A stretch of DNA of 64,000 nt. Source: Treponema_I sp045599005. GTDB taxonomy: Bacteria; Spirochaetota; Spirochaetia; Treponematales; Treponemataceae. Position numbers and translations under genes: made by a program. Positions within the stretch are counted from its first letter, which is position 1, and the number at the start of each line of letters is the position of its first letter. Below the pieces are notes generated by a model. That model saw nothing but the letters and a program-made list of their open reading frames with translations, had not been told where the DNA came from and did not search any database. The stretch is taken from positions 62,001-126,000 of the forward strand of contig JAZRVF010000001.1 of NCBI GenBank assembly GCA_045599005.1, given 5' to 3'. Shown here one piece after another: positions 25,964 to 33,981 of the stretch.

Positions 25964-26080
25964 TAAAAAAGCAAAAAATATGCCGCTGGAGTCAGACCGA
26001 TAAAGTTTTGCGAACCTGTGCAGTAACGCAACCTGAGCTAAGCCGGTCATGACAGAATGCGGCGGTTTTCAGACATTTGT
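25964..26080 (-). ncRNA. Candidate structured RNA or attenuator leader
   Basis: On the - strand, a predicted start near 26080 is followed by a stacked hairpin: GCCGC (26063-26059) with GCGGC (25986-25982), GTCATGACCG (26053-26044) with CGGTCTGAC (25999-25991), and TTGCG (26031-26027) with CGCAA (26012-26008). U-rich runs come next at 25979-25973 and 25970-25965. The fold ends in a terminator-like shape just 14 bases before the tRNA-binding gene. It could be a free small RNA or a regulated leader. I do not recognise SRP RNA, 6S, T-box or a known riboswitch. Confidence 0.5.
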
Positions 26081-26086
26081 CCGCCC

Positions 26087-26116
26087 ATTATATCATGTCA
26101 CTTGCAAGATTTGCAA
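26087..26116 (-). promoter_or_regulatory. Promoter of the structured leader and tRNA-binding/rsgA transcript
   Basis: TTGCAA (26116-26111), 18-bp spacer, TATAAT (26092-26087) on the - strand, with +1 near 26080. Confidence 0.65.
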
Positions 26117-26119
26117 TGT

Positions 26120-26148
26120 TTGCCCTTTTGTGCGTTTTTTGGTAAAAT
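26120..26148 (+). promoter_or_regulatory. argS promoter
   Basis: TTGCCC (26120-26125), 17-bp spacer, TAAAAT (26143-26148). A small CTCC/GGAG hairpin lies in the 38-nt leader before the AGGAG ribosome site. Confidence 0.6.
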
Positions 26149-26192
26149 GCCACAAGTCTCCGAAGGGAGTCCTTTAGATATCAGGAGTTTTT

Positions 26193-28067
26193 ATGGCAGA
26201 TTTACAGAAACAGTGCAGTGAACTTGCAGCTAAAGCATTGAATGTTTTGATTCAGAAAAAGAATCTTTCCTGTGACCCGGTAACCGAAAGTCAGATTTTA
26301 TTGGAAACCCCGCCTGATCCTGCGATGGGTGATGTGGGAATCCCGCTTTTTGTCTTTGCAAAAATTTTTCGCATGGCACCGCCTGTCATTGCATCAGAAG
26401 CCGCCTCAATCATCAGCAGCGAATTTGCTGAAGAAGCAAAAGAAACCGGTACTTTTGCCGCAATGGGACCTTATCTGAACGTAAAACTGAATAAAGCAAA
26501 TCTTGCCAGTGACACTCTCAAAAAAATCAGTGACCAGAAAGATTCCTACGGGATGCTTTCAAAAGAGGGAACAAAACCTCTTGCCGGCCGCAGAGTGATG
26601 ATTGAATTCTCAAGTCCGAACACAAACAAACCCCTTCATCTTGGTCATCTGCGCAATGATGCCCTGGGTGAGAGCATAAGCCGTATTCTCAAAGCCTGTG
26701 GTGCCGATGTCTACAAAGTCAATATCATCAACAACCGCGGTGTCCATATCTGCAAATCCATGGTGGCCTATGTTGTTAATCACTCCGGTCATCCTGAATA
26801 CATTACTGATCAGGGCCTTTCTGCTGATTTCAAATTCACACTTAAGGACACTCCTGAATCCCTTGGTCTTAAAAGCGACCGTTTCGTTGGAGACTGTTAT
26901 GTTGAATTTGACAAACTTTCAAAAGCAGATCCTAAAATGGAAGAAATTGCCCAGAGCATGCTGATTGAATGGGAAAAAGGCAATGAAGAACTCCGTAAAC
27001 TCTGGCTCCAGATGAATACATGGGCAACAGACGGAATCAAACAGACATACAGACGCACCGGTGTCTCTTTTGACAAACTTTATTTTGAAAGCGAGACCTA
27101 TCTTAAAGGAAAGGATGAGATTCTGAAAGGTCTTGAAAAAGGGATTTTCTTCAAGGCTGAAGACGGTTCTGTCCGTGTGAATGTAACTGACGCTGTTGGA
27201 AAAAACAAAGAGGGCGGTGACAACGAAAAAGTTCTTCTCCGTAAAGACGGGACTTCTGTTTACATTACCCAGGATATCGGTACCGCAATCAGCCGCCACA
27301 ATGACTGGGATTTTAACCAGCTGGTCTATGTTGTCGGTAGCGAACAGCAGTATCACTTCAAGGTTCTGTTCTATATCCTCAAGAAACTCGGCTTTGACTG
27401 GGCAAATCAGCTTTTCCACCTTTCTTACGGAATGGTCAACCTTCCCGAAGGAAAAATGAAGAGCCGTGAAGGCACAGTTGTTGATGCTGATGATCTGATC
27501 TCAAGTCTCCGTGACGGCGCTTTCTCTGAAATCTCTGAGAAAGGCCGTGAAGAAGCAGTCGGAAATCCTGAGGAAGTCGCAGAAAAAATTGCTCTTGGAG
27601 CTCTGCATTATTATCTTCTGGTTGCAACTCCTTCAAAAGATATGCTGTTCAATCCCAAAGAAAGTCTTTCTTTCAACGGAAATACCGGTCCTTATCTGCA
27701 GTATATGGGCGCTCGCATCTGTTCAATTGTCCGCAAAGCACAGGAAACAGGTGTTTCTCCTGATTTCTCAGACGAAGCCCTTGCAAAACTTACCGAAAGT
27801 GCAGAATGGGAACTGATCAAGACTCTGGGAGATTATCCCGAAGTTCTTGCAAAAGCCGCAGAGGAACTGAATCCTTCTGTCGTGGCTTCCTATCTTTATG
27901 ATGTGTCAAAAGGATTCAGCAAGTTCTACCACGAATGTCCGATTCTTTCATCTGCTGAAAAAGATCCTCTTCTGGCTGGCGCCCGTCTTGCCCTTGCAGA
28001 CTGTGTCCGTCAGGTTCTTAAAAATGCAATGGAAATGGTACTTATTCCTTTCCTTGAAACAATGTGA
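26193..28067 (+). CDS. argS: Arginyl-tRNA synthetase
   Basis: A 624-residue class I synthetase charging tRNA-Arg. The N-terminal Arg-tRNA synthetase domain is at about 1-110. The HIGH motif appears as 'PLHLGHLRND' (about residues 148-157), 'VGSEQQYHF' precedes the KMSKS-type loop 'GKMKSREGTVV' (about 426-436), and the anticodon-binding DALR domain fills the last 130 residues. AGGAG six bases upstream sets the start. The window also encodes a tRNA-Arg(UCU) and ArgR. The next gene starts 8 bp downstream. Confidence 0.94.
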   Translation: MADLQKQCSELAAKALNVLIQKKNLSCDPVTESQILLETPPDPAMGDVGIPLFVFAKIFRMAPPVIASEAASIISSEFAEEAKETGTFAAMGPYLNVKLNKANLASDTLKKISDQKDSYGMLSKEGTKPLAGRRVMIEFSSPNTNKPLHLGHLRNDALGESISRILKACGADVYKVNIINNRGVHICKSMVAYVVNHSGHPEYITDQGLSADFKFTLKDTPESLGLKSDRFVGDCYVEFDKLSKADPKMEEIAQSMLIEWEKGNEELRKLWLQMNTWATDGIKQTYRRTGVSFDKLYFESETYLKGKDEILKGLEKGIFFKAEDGSVRVNVTDAVGKNKEGGDNEKVLLRKDGTSVYITQDIGTAISRHNDWDFNQLVYVVGSEQQYHFKVLFYILKKLGFDWANQLFHLSYGMVNLPEGKMKSREGTVVDADDLISSLRDGAFSEISEKGREEAVGNPEEVAEKIALGALHYYLLVATPSKDMLFNPKESLSFNGNTGPYLQYMGARICSIVRKAQETGVSPDFSDEALAKLTESAEWELIKTLGDYPEVLAKAAEELNPSVVASYLYDVSKGFSKFYHECPILSSAEKDPLLAGARLALADCVRQVLKNAMEMVLIPFLETM

Positions 28068-28075
28068 GGTTTTGT

Positions 28076-29110
28076 ATGTCAGAAAAAATCAGATTTGACA
28101 GTGATTACATGGAAGGTTGTCATCCCAAGATTCTTGAGAAACTTTCTTCCATGAATTTTGAGAAAAACACTGGCTATGGACTTGATGTGCATTCTGAAAA
28201 TGCACGTGCCCTTATCAGAACTGCCTGCGGTAACCCGGATGCACAGATCTGGTTCCTGTGCGGTGGAACCCAGACAAACGCCTGTGTGATCAGTGCTTTG
28301 CTCCGTCCCTATGAAGCCGTGATTTCTGCTTCCACAGGACACGTAACCGCCCATGAAGCCGGTGCCATTGAAGCCACAGGACACAAAGTCCTTACACTGC
28401 CTCAGTGTGACGGAAAAATCTGCGCGGAAGATGTTCAGAAATGTGTTGATGCATATAACAGTGACTCAAGCCGTGACCATCTTGTAAAACCTGGAATGGT
28501 GTACATTTCTCATCCGACTGAATACGGTACTCTTTACACAAAATCCGAGCTTCAGGAACTGAGTTCTGTCTGCCGCAAAAACAATCTTTTCCTTTATCTG
28601 GACGGCGCACGTCTTGGATACGGACTTGCTTCCACCGGAACAGATGTCACATTGTCAGACATTGCTGCCACCTGTGACGCATTCTATATCGGTGGAACAA
28701 AGGTCGGTGCTTTTTTCGGCGAGGCTGTGGTCTTCAGGAATGATGCAGTTGTTCCCCATTTCTTTACACACATAAAACAGCATGGTGCTCTGATTGCTAA
28801 AGGCTTTGTGACCGGCGCCGAATTTGAAGCGCTTTTCACCGATGATCTTTACATGAAGATTTCCCGGAATGCCATTGAGCAGGCAGATTTTATCCGCGCC
28901 GGTCTGGCAGAGAAGGGCTATGAGTTCCTGATTGATTCCCCGTCAAATCAGATTTTCCCCATTGTAGACAGCACTCAGCTTGCTGCCATTGAACAGAAAG
29001 CAACCTTTACAATCTGGGAACCTCTTGCTGACGGACGCACAGTCCTTCGTGTGGCAACCAGCTGGGCAACCACACGGGCTCAGGCAGAGGCACTTTTAGC
29101 CGCTTTCTGA
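28076..29110 (+). CDS. PLP-dependent threonine aldolase / beta-eliminating lyase family
   Basis: A 344-residue fold-type I PLP enzyme close to low-specificity L-threonine aldolases, which split threonine into glycine and acetaldehyde. The PLP lysine is in 'IGGTKVGAFFG' (Lys209), the phosphate-binding 'GGTQTNACVISALL' lies near 58-71, and the PLP-stacking histidine region is 'TGHVTAHEAGA'. 'YLDGARLGYGLAS' holds the pyridine-binding aspartate. ATG 28076 is used because GAGG sits just upstream; it forms an operon with argS. Exact substrate (threonine, allo-threonine or other) is uncertain. Confidence 0.82.
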   Translation: MSEKIRFDSDYMEGCHPKILEKLSSMNFEKNTGYGLDVHSENARALIRTACGNPDAQIWFLCGGTQTNACVISALLRPYEAVISASTGHVTAHEAGAIEATGHKVLTLPQCDGKICAEDVQKCVDAYNSDSSRDHLVKPGMVYISHPTEYGTLYTKSELQELSSVCRKNNLFLYLDGARLGYGLASTGTDVTLSDIAATCDAFYIGGTKVGAFFGEAVVFRNDAVVPHFFTHIKQHGALIAKGFVTGAEFEALFTDDLYMKISRNAIEQADFIRAGLAEKGYEFLIDSPSNQIFPIVDSTQLAAIEQKATFTIWEPLADGRTVLRVATSWATTRAQAEALLAAF

Positions 29111-29130
29111 AAAACCTGGTGACCGAACAA

Positions 29131-29183
29131 AAAACCGGAACCTTTGAAGCAGTTTTACGCTTTCTTCATCGGCTTCCGGTTTT
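29131..29183. terminator. Bidirectional terminator
   Basis: A 10-bp stem AAAACCGGAA/TTCCGGTTTT, flanked by A-run and T-run, lies between two convergent genes. Confidence 0.8.
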
Positions 29184-29215
29184 TTTATTATCTGGTAATC
29201 CGTGAAAAAATCCCG

Positions 29216-30217
29216 TCACGGGTGAATCGAAATCTTTACGTGATAGGTGTTGTTGAAAAGTTCCTGAACCTTTGTCTGCACAGCCTTCAGTGCATCAACC
29301 ACTTCCGGGTCATAGATCGTACCAGAGTTTGCAGAAAGGTATTTCATCGTTTCATCATGACTATGCCCATGATTGTACGCTTTTATTGAACGCATGGCAT
29401 CGTAACTGTCAGCAACCGCAACAATCCTTCCCTCAAGAGGAATCAGCCTGCCTTTAAGATGCCGTGGGTAACCGCTTCCGTCCCAATGCTCATGATGTGT
29501 GTAAGCAATCAGAGCCGCCGTATTCAGAACAGGCTTGTCTGACAGAATCTGCCAGCCGATTGTTGTGTGCATCTTTACTACATCAAATTCCTGCTGACAC
29601 AAAGAACGTGGAATGTGAAGAATACCGTCCGGAATACCGACCTTGCCGATATCATGCATCGGTGCAAAAATCCGGAGATTCCTGCAGAATTCTTCGCTCA
29701 TGCCCATCTGTTCAGCAATCAGTCCAGCAATCTCGCCAACCCGTTCCATATGTTCCTGGCTTTCGTGGTCACGGGTTTCTGCCAGTTCAGTCAAAGTTCT
29801 GTAGCAGTCCAGTCTGACTTTCTCTTCCTGTTCCGCATACTCTTTTTCATAATTAATGATTCGGATTGCTGAATTGATACGCGCTTCCAGTTCAGCAGCG
29901 ACAACCGGTTTTGAGATATAATCATCAGCTCCGTGATCCAGCCCTTCGATAATGTCTTCGGAATTGTTTTTTGTTGTAAGAATGATTACATATATAAATT
30001 TGTCTTCGCTGCTCTGTTTGATTCTTTCGCAGAGTTCAATACCGGTCATGTTAGGCATCTGCCAGTCCAAAAGGGCCAGATCAAATTCCTGTTTCTGGAA
30101 TTCCTGCCACGCGGCAAGACCGTCAGGACAAGGTGTAATGGAAAAACCTTTTTTCTCAAGGAATTTCTGGAAATAGAGACGCATTGTGTTGTCGTCTTCA
30201 GCAAGCAGAATCTTCAT
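29216..30217 (-). CDS. Response regulator with HD-GYP output domain
   Basis: A 333-residue cytoplasmic regulator. The receiver domain (residues 1-120) has the acidic pair in 'LLAEDDN', the phospho-aspartate in 'LALLDWQMPN' and the lysine in 'DYISKP'. A short coiled linker leads to an HD-GYP phosphodiesterase with 'MHDIGKVGIPDGIL' and 'HHEHWDGSGYP', which hydrolyses c-di-GMP. Two diguanylate cyclases at 60080 and 62823 would supply the substrate. ATG 30217 is chosen: a consensus promoter ends 7 bases before it and there is no Shine-Dalgarno. The frame stays open to 30442 but there reads through a dispersed repeat. Confidence 0.9.
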   Translation of the reverse strand: MKILLAEDDNTMRLYFQKFLEKKGFSITPCPDGLAAWQEFQKQEFDLALLDWQMPNMTGIELCERIKQSSEDKFIYVIILTTKNNSEDIIEGLDHGADDYISKPVVAAELEARINSAIRIINYEKEYAEQEEKVRLDCYRTLTELAETRDHESQEHMERVGEIAGLIAEQMGMSEEFCRNLRIFAPMHDIGKVGIPDGILHIPRSLCQQEFDVVKMHTTIGWQILSDKPVLNTAALIAYTHHEHWDGSGYPRHLKGRLIPLEGRIVAVADSYDAMRSIKAYNHGHSHDETMKYLSANSGTIYDPEVVDALKAVQTKVQELFNNTYHVKISIHP

Positions 30218-30224
30218 GAAAAAA

Positions 30225-30253
30225 ATTATACAACGTGCATTTTCTGCATGCAA
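30225..30253 (-). promoter_or_regulatory. Promoter of the HD-GYP gene, leaderless
   Basis: TTGCAT (30253-30248), 17-bp spacer, TATAAT (30230-30225), then TTTTTTC and the ATG at 30217. Confidence 0.75.
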
Positions 30254-30310
30254 GAGACTTTTTCCATAAGTAAAAAAATGAGAAAAATCCTTTGTTTTTT
30301 CCAAGTGATC

Positions 30311-30385
30311 AATAAACGGAAAAATTCCGTTACGGATGGTAACCTTGTATAAATATAGGCGAAGGAATACAGCGACTGACAAAAA
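30311..30385 (+). repeat. Dispersed repeat, copy B
   Basis: About 75 bp matching copy A at 5896-5976 in the same orientation: AATAAACGGAAA, then TTACGGA, GTAAC, GTATA, GGAAGGAA-like and GACTG-CAAAAA blocks. The rest of the gap 30218-30478 holds the HD-GYP promoter and an unassigned hairpin-prone tract near 30390-30460; no gene is seen. Confidence 0.7.
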
Positions 30386-30478
30386 GACTCGGAAGGCGGA
30401 TGTCGAAGGACATTGACCAAGAGATTCTGAAGGCTTCTCCAACTTTGGGAGCCGGGATTTAATCAGTTCTGAATTTTA

Positions 30479-32188
30479 TCAGTCAGGGATTGAAGTTGTC
30501 TTCTCGATTGTCTCGATTTCTTTAAGTGCTGACAATGCAAGATCAAGATTTGCACGTGTTGCGGCAAGGCTTTCCATGAACTGTGCGTTGTCTTTGCCTT
30601 TGATGGTTTTCAGGTTTGCGATCGAATCAAATCTGGCGTTTGTTTTTGTCCTTAATATTCCGTCAAAAAAAGAAATCATCAGACGGCAGTTTGAACCGAA
30701 TTTACTTGCTTCAAGATTACATTCTGTCTCCATGGAAAGAAAAAGCGTCTGCATTCTTGACTGACTCTGGATTGTGCGGATTTTTTCCGAAGCCAGATTA
30801 TAGATTGCAGTTCCCCAGACACCCTGCGGATCAAAATTGTTAGTGATTTTTGTAACCGCCACCATCTGCCGGCTGAACTCATTGGCTCCGTCGGTACAGT
30901 CAGTCTGGTTTTCTTTCAGGATAAACTCACCTTCAAGAATCAGTGTTTTCAGCTGATCCTGAATAGGCGGGTAAATCTTGGTATAGAATGCGCGGAGAAA
31001 TCCCATTGTATAATCACGGGAAAACGGGATTCCGCCCCACACATCAGTCCATGGCCGGTTCGGAAGCAGAGGAAGTTCTGTTCCGCCAAGTAGATCCGTT
31101 ACTTTTTTAGTAACCTGATTTTTCCGTCTGTCATAAAGCCATGATTCCCAACGCTGGTCAAAAATCTTTTTCCATTGGTTTTTGAATTTTATGAACCAGT
31201 CTTCTGCGCCCGGTAAAGATTCCGGAACCCATGTTGCATTGTTTGCAGAAACCTGAGTAATCATTTTAATAGGAATGTTGGAGGAAAATTTGTTGATTAC
31301 AGAAATCTGAAGATTGCATTTGTCCTTGAATTCATTCAGAACTGATTCTGAAACCGATGTTTCATTTCCGTTTTCAGTTTTCTGTCTTCCATATTCGTTA
31401 TGAAAGATTGTCTGGATTACTTCTGATGAAACGGTTTTTGCCTGACTGAAAAATTTTGCAATTGTTTCCAGATCTGTAGAGATGTTTGCAATCGGGCAGG
31501 TGAACATTCCTTCGGAGATTGCAGAGAATCGGCTCATAATCCGCTCGTAGGGAAGGGTTGTAATCTGTTTGAGCCATTCAAATGTCTGGGCCGCATCATA
31601 AAGTCGGGCTTTGTCTTTGGGATCAATCTCGCCAAGAACATCTTCCAGCTTACGGAGCAGCGAAAGCCTGAGCTCTGATGTAATCTCTCTGTCAAAAGGA
31701 ATTGAATATGGATCCGCTTCCGTGGAAATCTCTTCTTCCAGATAGGGACAGATCAGTTTTCCTAGAAAAACATAACTTTCTCCAGGATCATCCGCAAACT
31801 GATTTATCGAGGGCTTGAAAAAATCTGTCGCCAGTCTCAGGTTTGATATATTCTCGTAGAAACCGTTCATAAGCATGCCTGAACGGTGGTCGTACAGTTC
31901 GGGGAAAGAACGCCCTAAAGCCTTGCTTTTTCTGGAAATAAGCAGATCATTGTAAAGAATTTCCTGTGATGTGCCGGAAAAGAGGGATTTAATCAGGAGC
32001 CAGAATTTCAGGAGAAAAGATTCTGAATTAAGTTTGACTGCAAGGTCAATCTCGGTGTTGTCATCGTCTTTTGCCTGATTTTTGCTCTGAGAGGCTTTGC
32101 TGTGCGCCTGGATACTTTCCAGCATGGATTTGCGTTCTGAGGAGTCTATTGTCTGCACAAGATTGTCAAAAGTATCGGGCGCACTCAT
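30479..32188 (-). CDS. DUF5312-like spirochaete protein
   Basis: A 569-residue, mostly helical cytoplasmic protein with no signal peptide and only a short hydrophobic patch near residue 62 ('FWLLIKSLF'). It contains 'WKKIFDQRWESWLYDRRK' near the centre and 'LPLLPNRPWTDVW'. It resembles by memory a family of unknown function found in Treponema (DUF5312). No catalytic motif is visible. The start at 32188 is supported by a promoter whose +1 falls three bases upstream; there is no Shine-Dalgarno. It is divergent from the tRNA genes. Function unknown. Confidence 0.7.
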   Translation of the reverse strand: MSAPDTFDNLVQTIDSSERKSMLESIQAHSKASQSKNQAKDDDNTEIDLAVKLNSESFLLKFWLLIKSLFSGTSQEILYNDLLISRKSKALGRSFPELYDHRSGMLMNGFYENISNLRLATDFFKPSINQFADDPGESYVFLGKLICPYLEEEISTEADPYSIPFDREITSELRLSLLRKLEDVLGEIDPKDKARLYDAAQTFEWLKQITTLPYERIMSRFSAISEGMFTCPIANISTDLETIAKFFSQAKTVSSEVIQTIFHNEYGRQKTENGNETSVSESVLNEFKDKCNLQISVINKFSSNIPIKMITQVSANNATWVPESLPGAEDWFIKFKNQWKKIFDQRWESWLYDRRKNQVTKKVTDLLGGTELPLLPNRPWTDVWGGIPFSRDYTMGFLRAFYTKIYPPIQDQLKTLILEGEFILKENQTDCTDGANEFSRQMVAVTKITNNFDPQGVWGTAIYNLASEKIRTIQSQSRMQTLFLSMETECNLEASKFGSNCRLMISFFDGILRTKTNARFDSIANLKTIKGKDNAQFMESLAATRANLDLALSALKEIETIEKTTSIPD

Positions 32189-32197
32189 ACGGTAACA

Positions 32198-32226
32198 ATT
32201 TTATCGGTAAAGGATTAAACCGTCAA
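32198..32226 (-). promoter_or_regulatory. Promoter of the DUF5312-like gene, near-leaderless
   Basis: TTGACG (32226-32221), 17-bp spacer, TAAAAT (32203-32198). The predicted +1 at 32191 leaves a 3-nt leader before ATG 32188. Confidence 0.7.
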
Positions 32227-32269
32227 TCATAAGGTATTTGAACTTTTCCCTTGTATACAGGAAGGAATC

Positions 32270-32298
32270 TTGACTAAAGATTGCGTTTGTAATATTGT
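32270..32298 (+). promoter_or_regulatory. tRNA-Pro promoter
   Basis: TTGACT (32270-32275), 17-bp spacer, TATTGT (32293-32298), 16 nt before the tRNA. Confidence 0.65.
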
Positions 32299-32314
32299 AT
32301 TTGAGTTGTTTCTA

Positions 32315-32387
32315 CGGAATGTAGCGCAGCTGGTAGCGCGCCTGCTTTGGGAGCAGGATGTCGCAGGTTCAAATCCTGTCATTCCGA
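32315..32387 (+). tRNA. tRNA-Pro (anticodon UGG)
   Basis: A cloverleaf can be drawn with acceptor CGGAATG/CATTCCG, D stem GCGC/GCGC, anticodon stem CCTGC/GCAGG around loop TTTGGGA, and T arm with GGTTCAAATCC. The discriminator is A. CCA is not encoded. Confidence 0.95.
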
Positions 32388-32431
32388 CTTTCCTTTTCAG
32401 GAAAAAAGTTACAGAAAAAACTGAAAAGTGA

Positions 32432-32460
32432 TTGACATAAATCTGATTTTTCTGTAAAGT
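32432..32460 (+). promoter_or_regulatory. tRNA-Val promoter
   Basis: TTGACA (32432-32437), 17-bp spacer, TAAAGT (32455-32460), 12 nt before the tRNA. Confidence 0.7.
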
Positions 32461-32472
32461 AACAAACGTAAC

Positions 32473-32546
32473 GGACGATTAGCTCAGCTGGTACGAGCGT
32501 CTGGTTTACACCCAGAATGTCGGGAGTTCGATCCTCTCATCGTCCA
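32473..32546 (+). tRNA. tRNA-Val (anticodon UAC)
   Basis: Acceptor GGACGAT/ATCGTCC, D arm GCTC/GAGC, anticodon stem TCTGG/CCAGA around TTTACAC, and T arm with GAGTTCGATCCTC. The discriminator is A. CCA is not encoded. Confidence 0.95.
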
Positions 32547-32547
32547 T

Positions 32548-32576
32548 AGCCGTCGGTTGAAGACGGCTTTTTTTTT
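32548..32576 (+). terminator. Terminator after tRNA-Val
   Basis: A 7-bp stem AGCCGTC/GACGGCT with a T9 tail. It ends only four bases before tRNA-Arg. Confidence 0.88.
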
Positions 32577-32579
32577 ACT

Positions 32580-32653
32580 GGGATTGTAGCTCATCTGGAT
32601 AGAGCAACTGCCTTCTAAGCAGTAGGTAGGGGGTTCGAGTCCCTCCAGTCCCG
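32580..32653 (+). tRNA. tRNA-Arg (anticodon UCU)
   Basis: Acceptor GGGATTG/CAGTCCC (one G-T pair), D arm GCTC/GAGC, anticodon stem ACTGC/GCAGT around CTTCTAA, and T arm with GGGTTCGAGTCCC. The discriminator is G. CCA is not encoded. It begins four bases after the upstream terminator, so it has no room for its own promoter outside that hairpin, and tatD starts two bases after its end. Confidence 0.95.
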
Positions 32654-32655
32654 CA

Positions 32656-33399
32656 ATGTTTTGCGATTCCCACCTTCATCTTTCAGAAATCCCTGGTTTT
32701 TCAATGAGTGTAGCTGATACTGAGTATCAGTTCTGTACCTCTGTGCATTCCAAAGAAGAATTTGAAAAAGCCCTCGAAAAATGTCCGGGCCTTTCCTGTA
32801 TGAGCGTCGGCATTCATCCCCAGAATCCTGATCCAACACTTTTCAGTTTTATGGAAGAGATTTTTTCCTCCAGACTAGGCTTTGTAAAAGCAGTGGGGGA
32901 GTGCGGTTTTGACCTTTTTAACCAGGAATTTTCACTTTCTCTTCCAATGCAGAAAAAAATCTGGAGTTTCCAGCTGAATCTTGCTTTGACAAAGAATCTT
33001 CCTATGGTCATCCATGTAAGAAAAGCATTGCCTCTGCTTTTTGAACAGACTTCAGTCCTAAAGAAACTTCCTGCAGTGGTTTTCCATTCATTTCCTGGTT
33101 CTCCCGTGGAAGCAGAATCCTTTCTTAAACGGGGTGTGAATGCCTATTTTTCTTTCGGGAAACCTATTCTGAACGGAAACAAACGTGCTAGAGCCTGTGT
33201 TGCTGATCTGTCATTGGACAGACTGCTTTTTGAGACAGATGCGCCTTATCAGTGTCTTAAAAACGAAGTCTGTACGCTTCCCTCTGACATTGTCCGGGTT
33301 TATTCCGAAGCATGTAATTTAAAAAAAATAAAGGCGCAGGAAACTGACATGTTCCAGAACCAGATACATGTGAATTTCTGCGCCGCTTACGGAGTGTGA
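32656..33399 (+). CDS. TatD-family metal-dependent hydrolase
   Basis: A 247-residue TIM-barrel hydrolase of the TatD DNase group. Metal ligands are visible in 'CDSHLHLSE' at the very N-terminus, 'AVGECGFDLF' (Glu), 'MVIHVRKA' (His), 'VFHSFPGS' (His) and 'LFETDAPYQ' (Asp). Since the first metal motif begins at residue 4, the ATG at 32656 must be the start. It lies two bases after tRNA-Arg with no Shine-Dalgarno, so translation probably follows tRNA 3' processing or uses read-through RNA. Activity in this family is 3'-5' exonuclease on DNA. Confidence 0.85.
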   Translation: MFCDSHLHLSEIPGFSMSVADTEYQFCTSVHSKEEFEKALEKCPGLSCMSVGIHPQNPDPTLFSFMEEIFSSRLGFVKAVGECGFDLFNQEFSLSLPMQKKIWSFQLNLALTKNLPMVIHVRKALPLLFEQTSVLKKLPAVVFHSFPGSPVEAESFLKRGVNAYFSFGKPILNGNKRARACVADLSLDRLLFETDAPYQCLKNEVCTLPSDIVRVYSEACNLKKIKAQETDMFQNQIHVNFCAAYGV

Positions 33400-33404
33400 A
33401 AAAA

Positions 33405-33755
33405 TCAGAGTGTTGTTCTGATTCTTTTAAGTTCCTCGTTTGTCTCGTGAAAAAGCCTGATCACGTCATCCTGTGCTGCAATGATGTCGCCTTCTTTTTT
33501 GCCTTTAAGGACATCTTCCAGATACTGGCAGGCCGCAAAAAGCTTTTCCCCGCCCAGAGTACCGCTTATTCCTTTCAGAAGGTGACTGCATTTTGCGGCT
33601 TCAATTTTTTTGTCATCAGCAATAAGAGCTTTCAGTTCATCAGGAGAAAACTGGGGATCCTCAAAAAACATGTCCAGCAGTTCCTGATAAAGTTCTTTAT
33701 CGTTGTCAACTCTTGCCATTGCTTCTTCAATATTTACCAGCTGTAAAGAATCCAT
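33405..33755 (-). CDS. Histidine phosphotransfer (HPt) protein
   Basis: A 116-residue four-helix HPt domain standing alone. The phospho-histidine is in 'CSHLLKGISGTLGGEKL' (His58), the usual H-x-L-K-G context. It has no kinase or receiver attached and could carry phosphate between the hybrid kinase at 55045 and the response regulator at 29216. That pairing is inferred only from both being in the window. AAAGGAG seven bases upstream supports ATG 33755. It is convergent with tatD, 5 bp apart. Confidence 0.88.
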   Translation of the reverse strand: MDSLQLVNIEEAMARVDNDKELYQELLDMFFEDPQFSPDELKALIADDKKIEAAKCSHLLKGISGTLGGEKLFAACQYLEDVLKGKKEGDIIAAQDDVIRLFHETNEELKRIRTTL

Positions 33756-33804
33756 TTCAACTCCTTTATAATTCCCGCATCAGGATTGTGTCATGATTGA
33801 CGGG

Positions 33805-33845
33805 CATTCAAGTCTGTCGGTGTAAGGTAACCCGTTTCTTGAATG
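33805..33845. repeat. Short inverted repeat
   Basis: CATTCAAG (33805-33812) and CTTGAATG (33838-33845) can form a hairpin upstream of the HPt gene. No function assigned. Confidence 0.45.
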
Positions 33846-33908
33846 AAAAAATCAGGGAGGCTGTTGTTCCTCCTTTCTGTGTTCACCTTGATGAATCAGG
33901 TAAACTGC

Positions 33909-33960
33909 AAAAAAATAGCCATTGCGGAATTCTGTGGAGAATACAAAATTTCACAATGAC
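33909..33960 (-). terminator. Terminator of the partner-switching operon
   Basis: On the - strand GTCATTGTG pairs with CGCAATGGC (nine pairs including G-U), followed by a U-run (A-run 33909-33915 on +). It lies 21 bp after the last gene. Confidence 0.65.
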
Positions 33961-33981
33961 TTTTGTTTATAACAATGCAGA

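Noticed and set aside
25964..26080. SRP 4.5S RNA, T-box or known riboswitch
   Set aside because: The conserved GGAAG-type SRP loop and the T-box AGGGUGG element are absent; I kept it as an unassigned structured RNA.
30218..30442. N-terminal extension of the HD-GYP regulator
   Set aside because: The extra codons lie in the dispersed repeat and upstream of the promoter; the receiver domain starts at ATG 30217.
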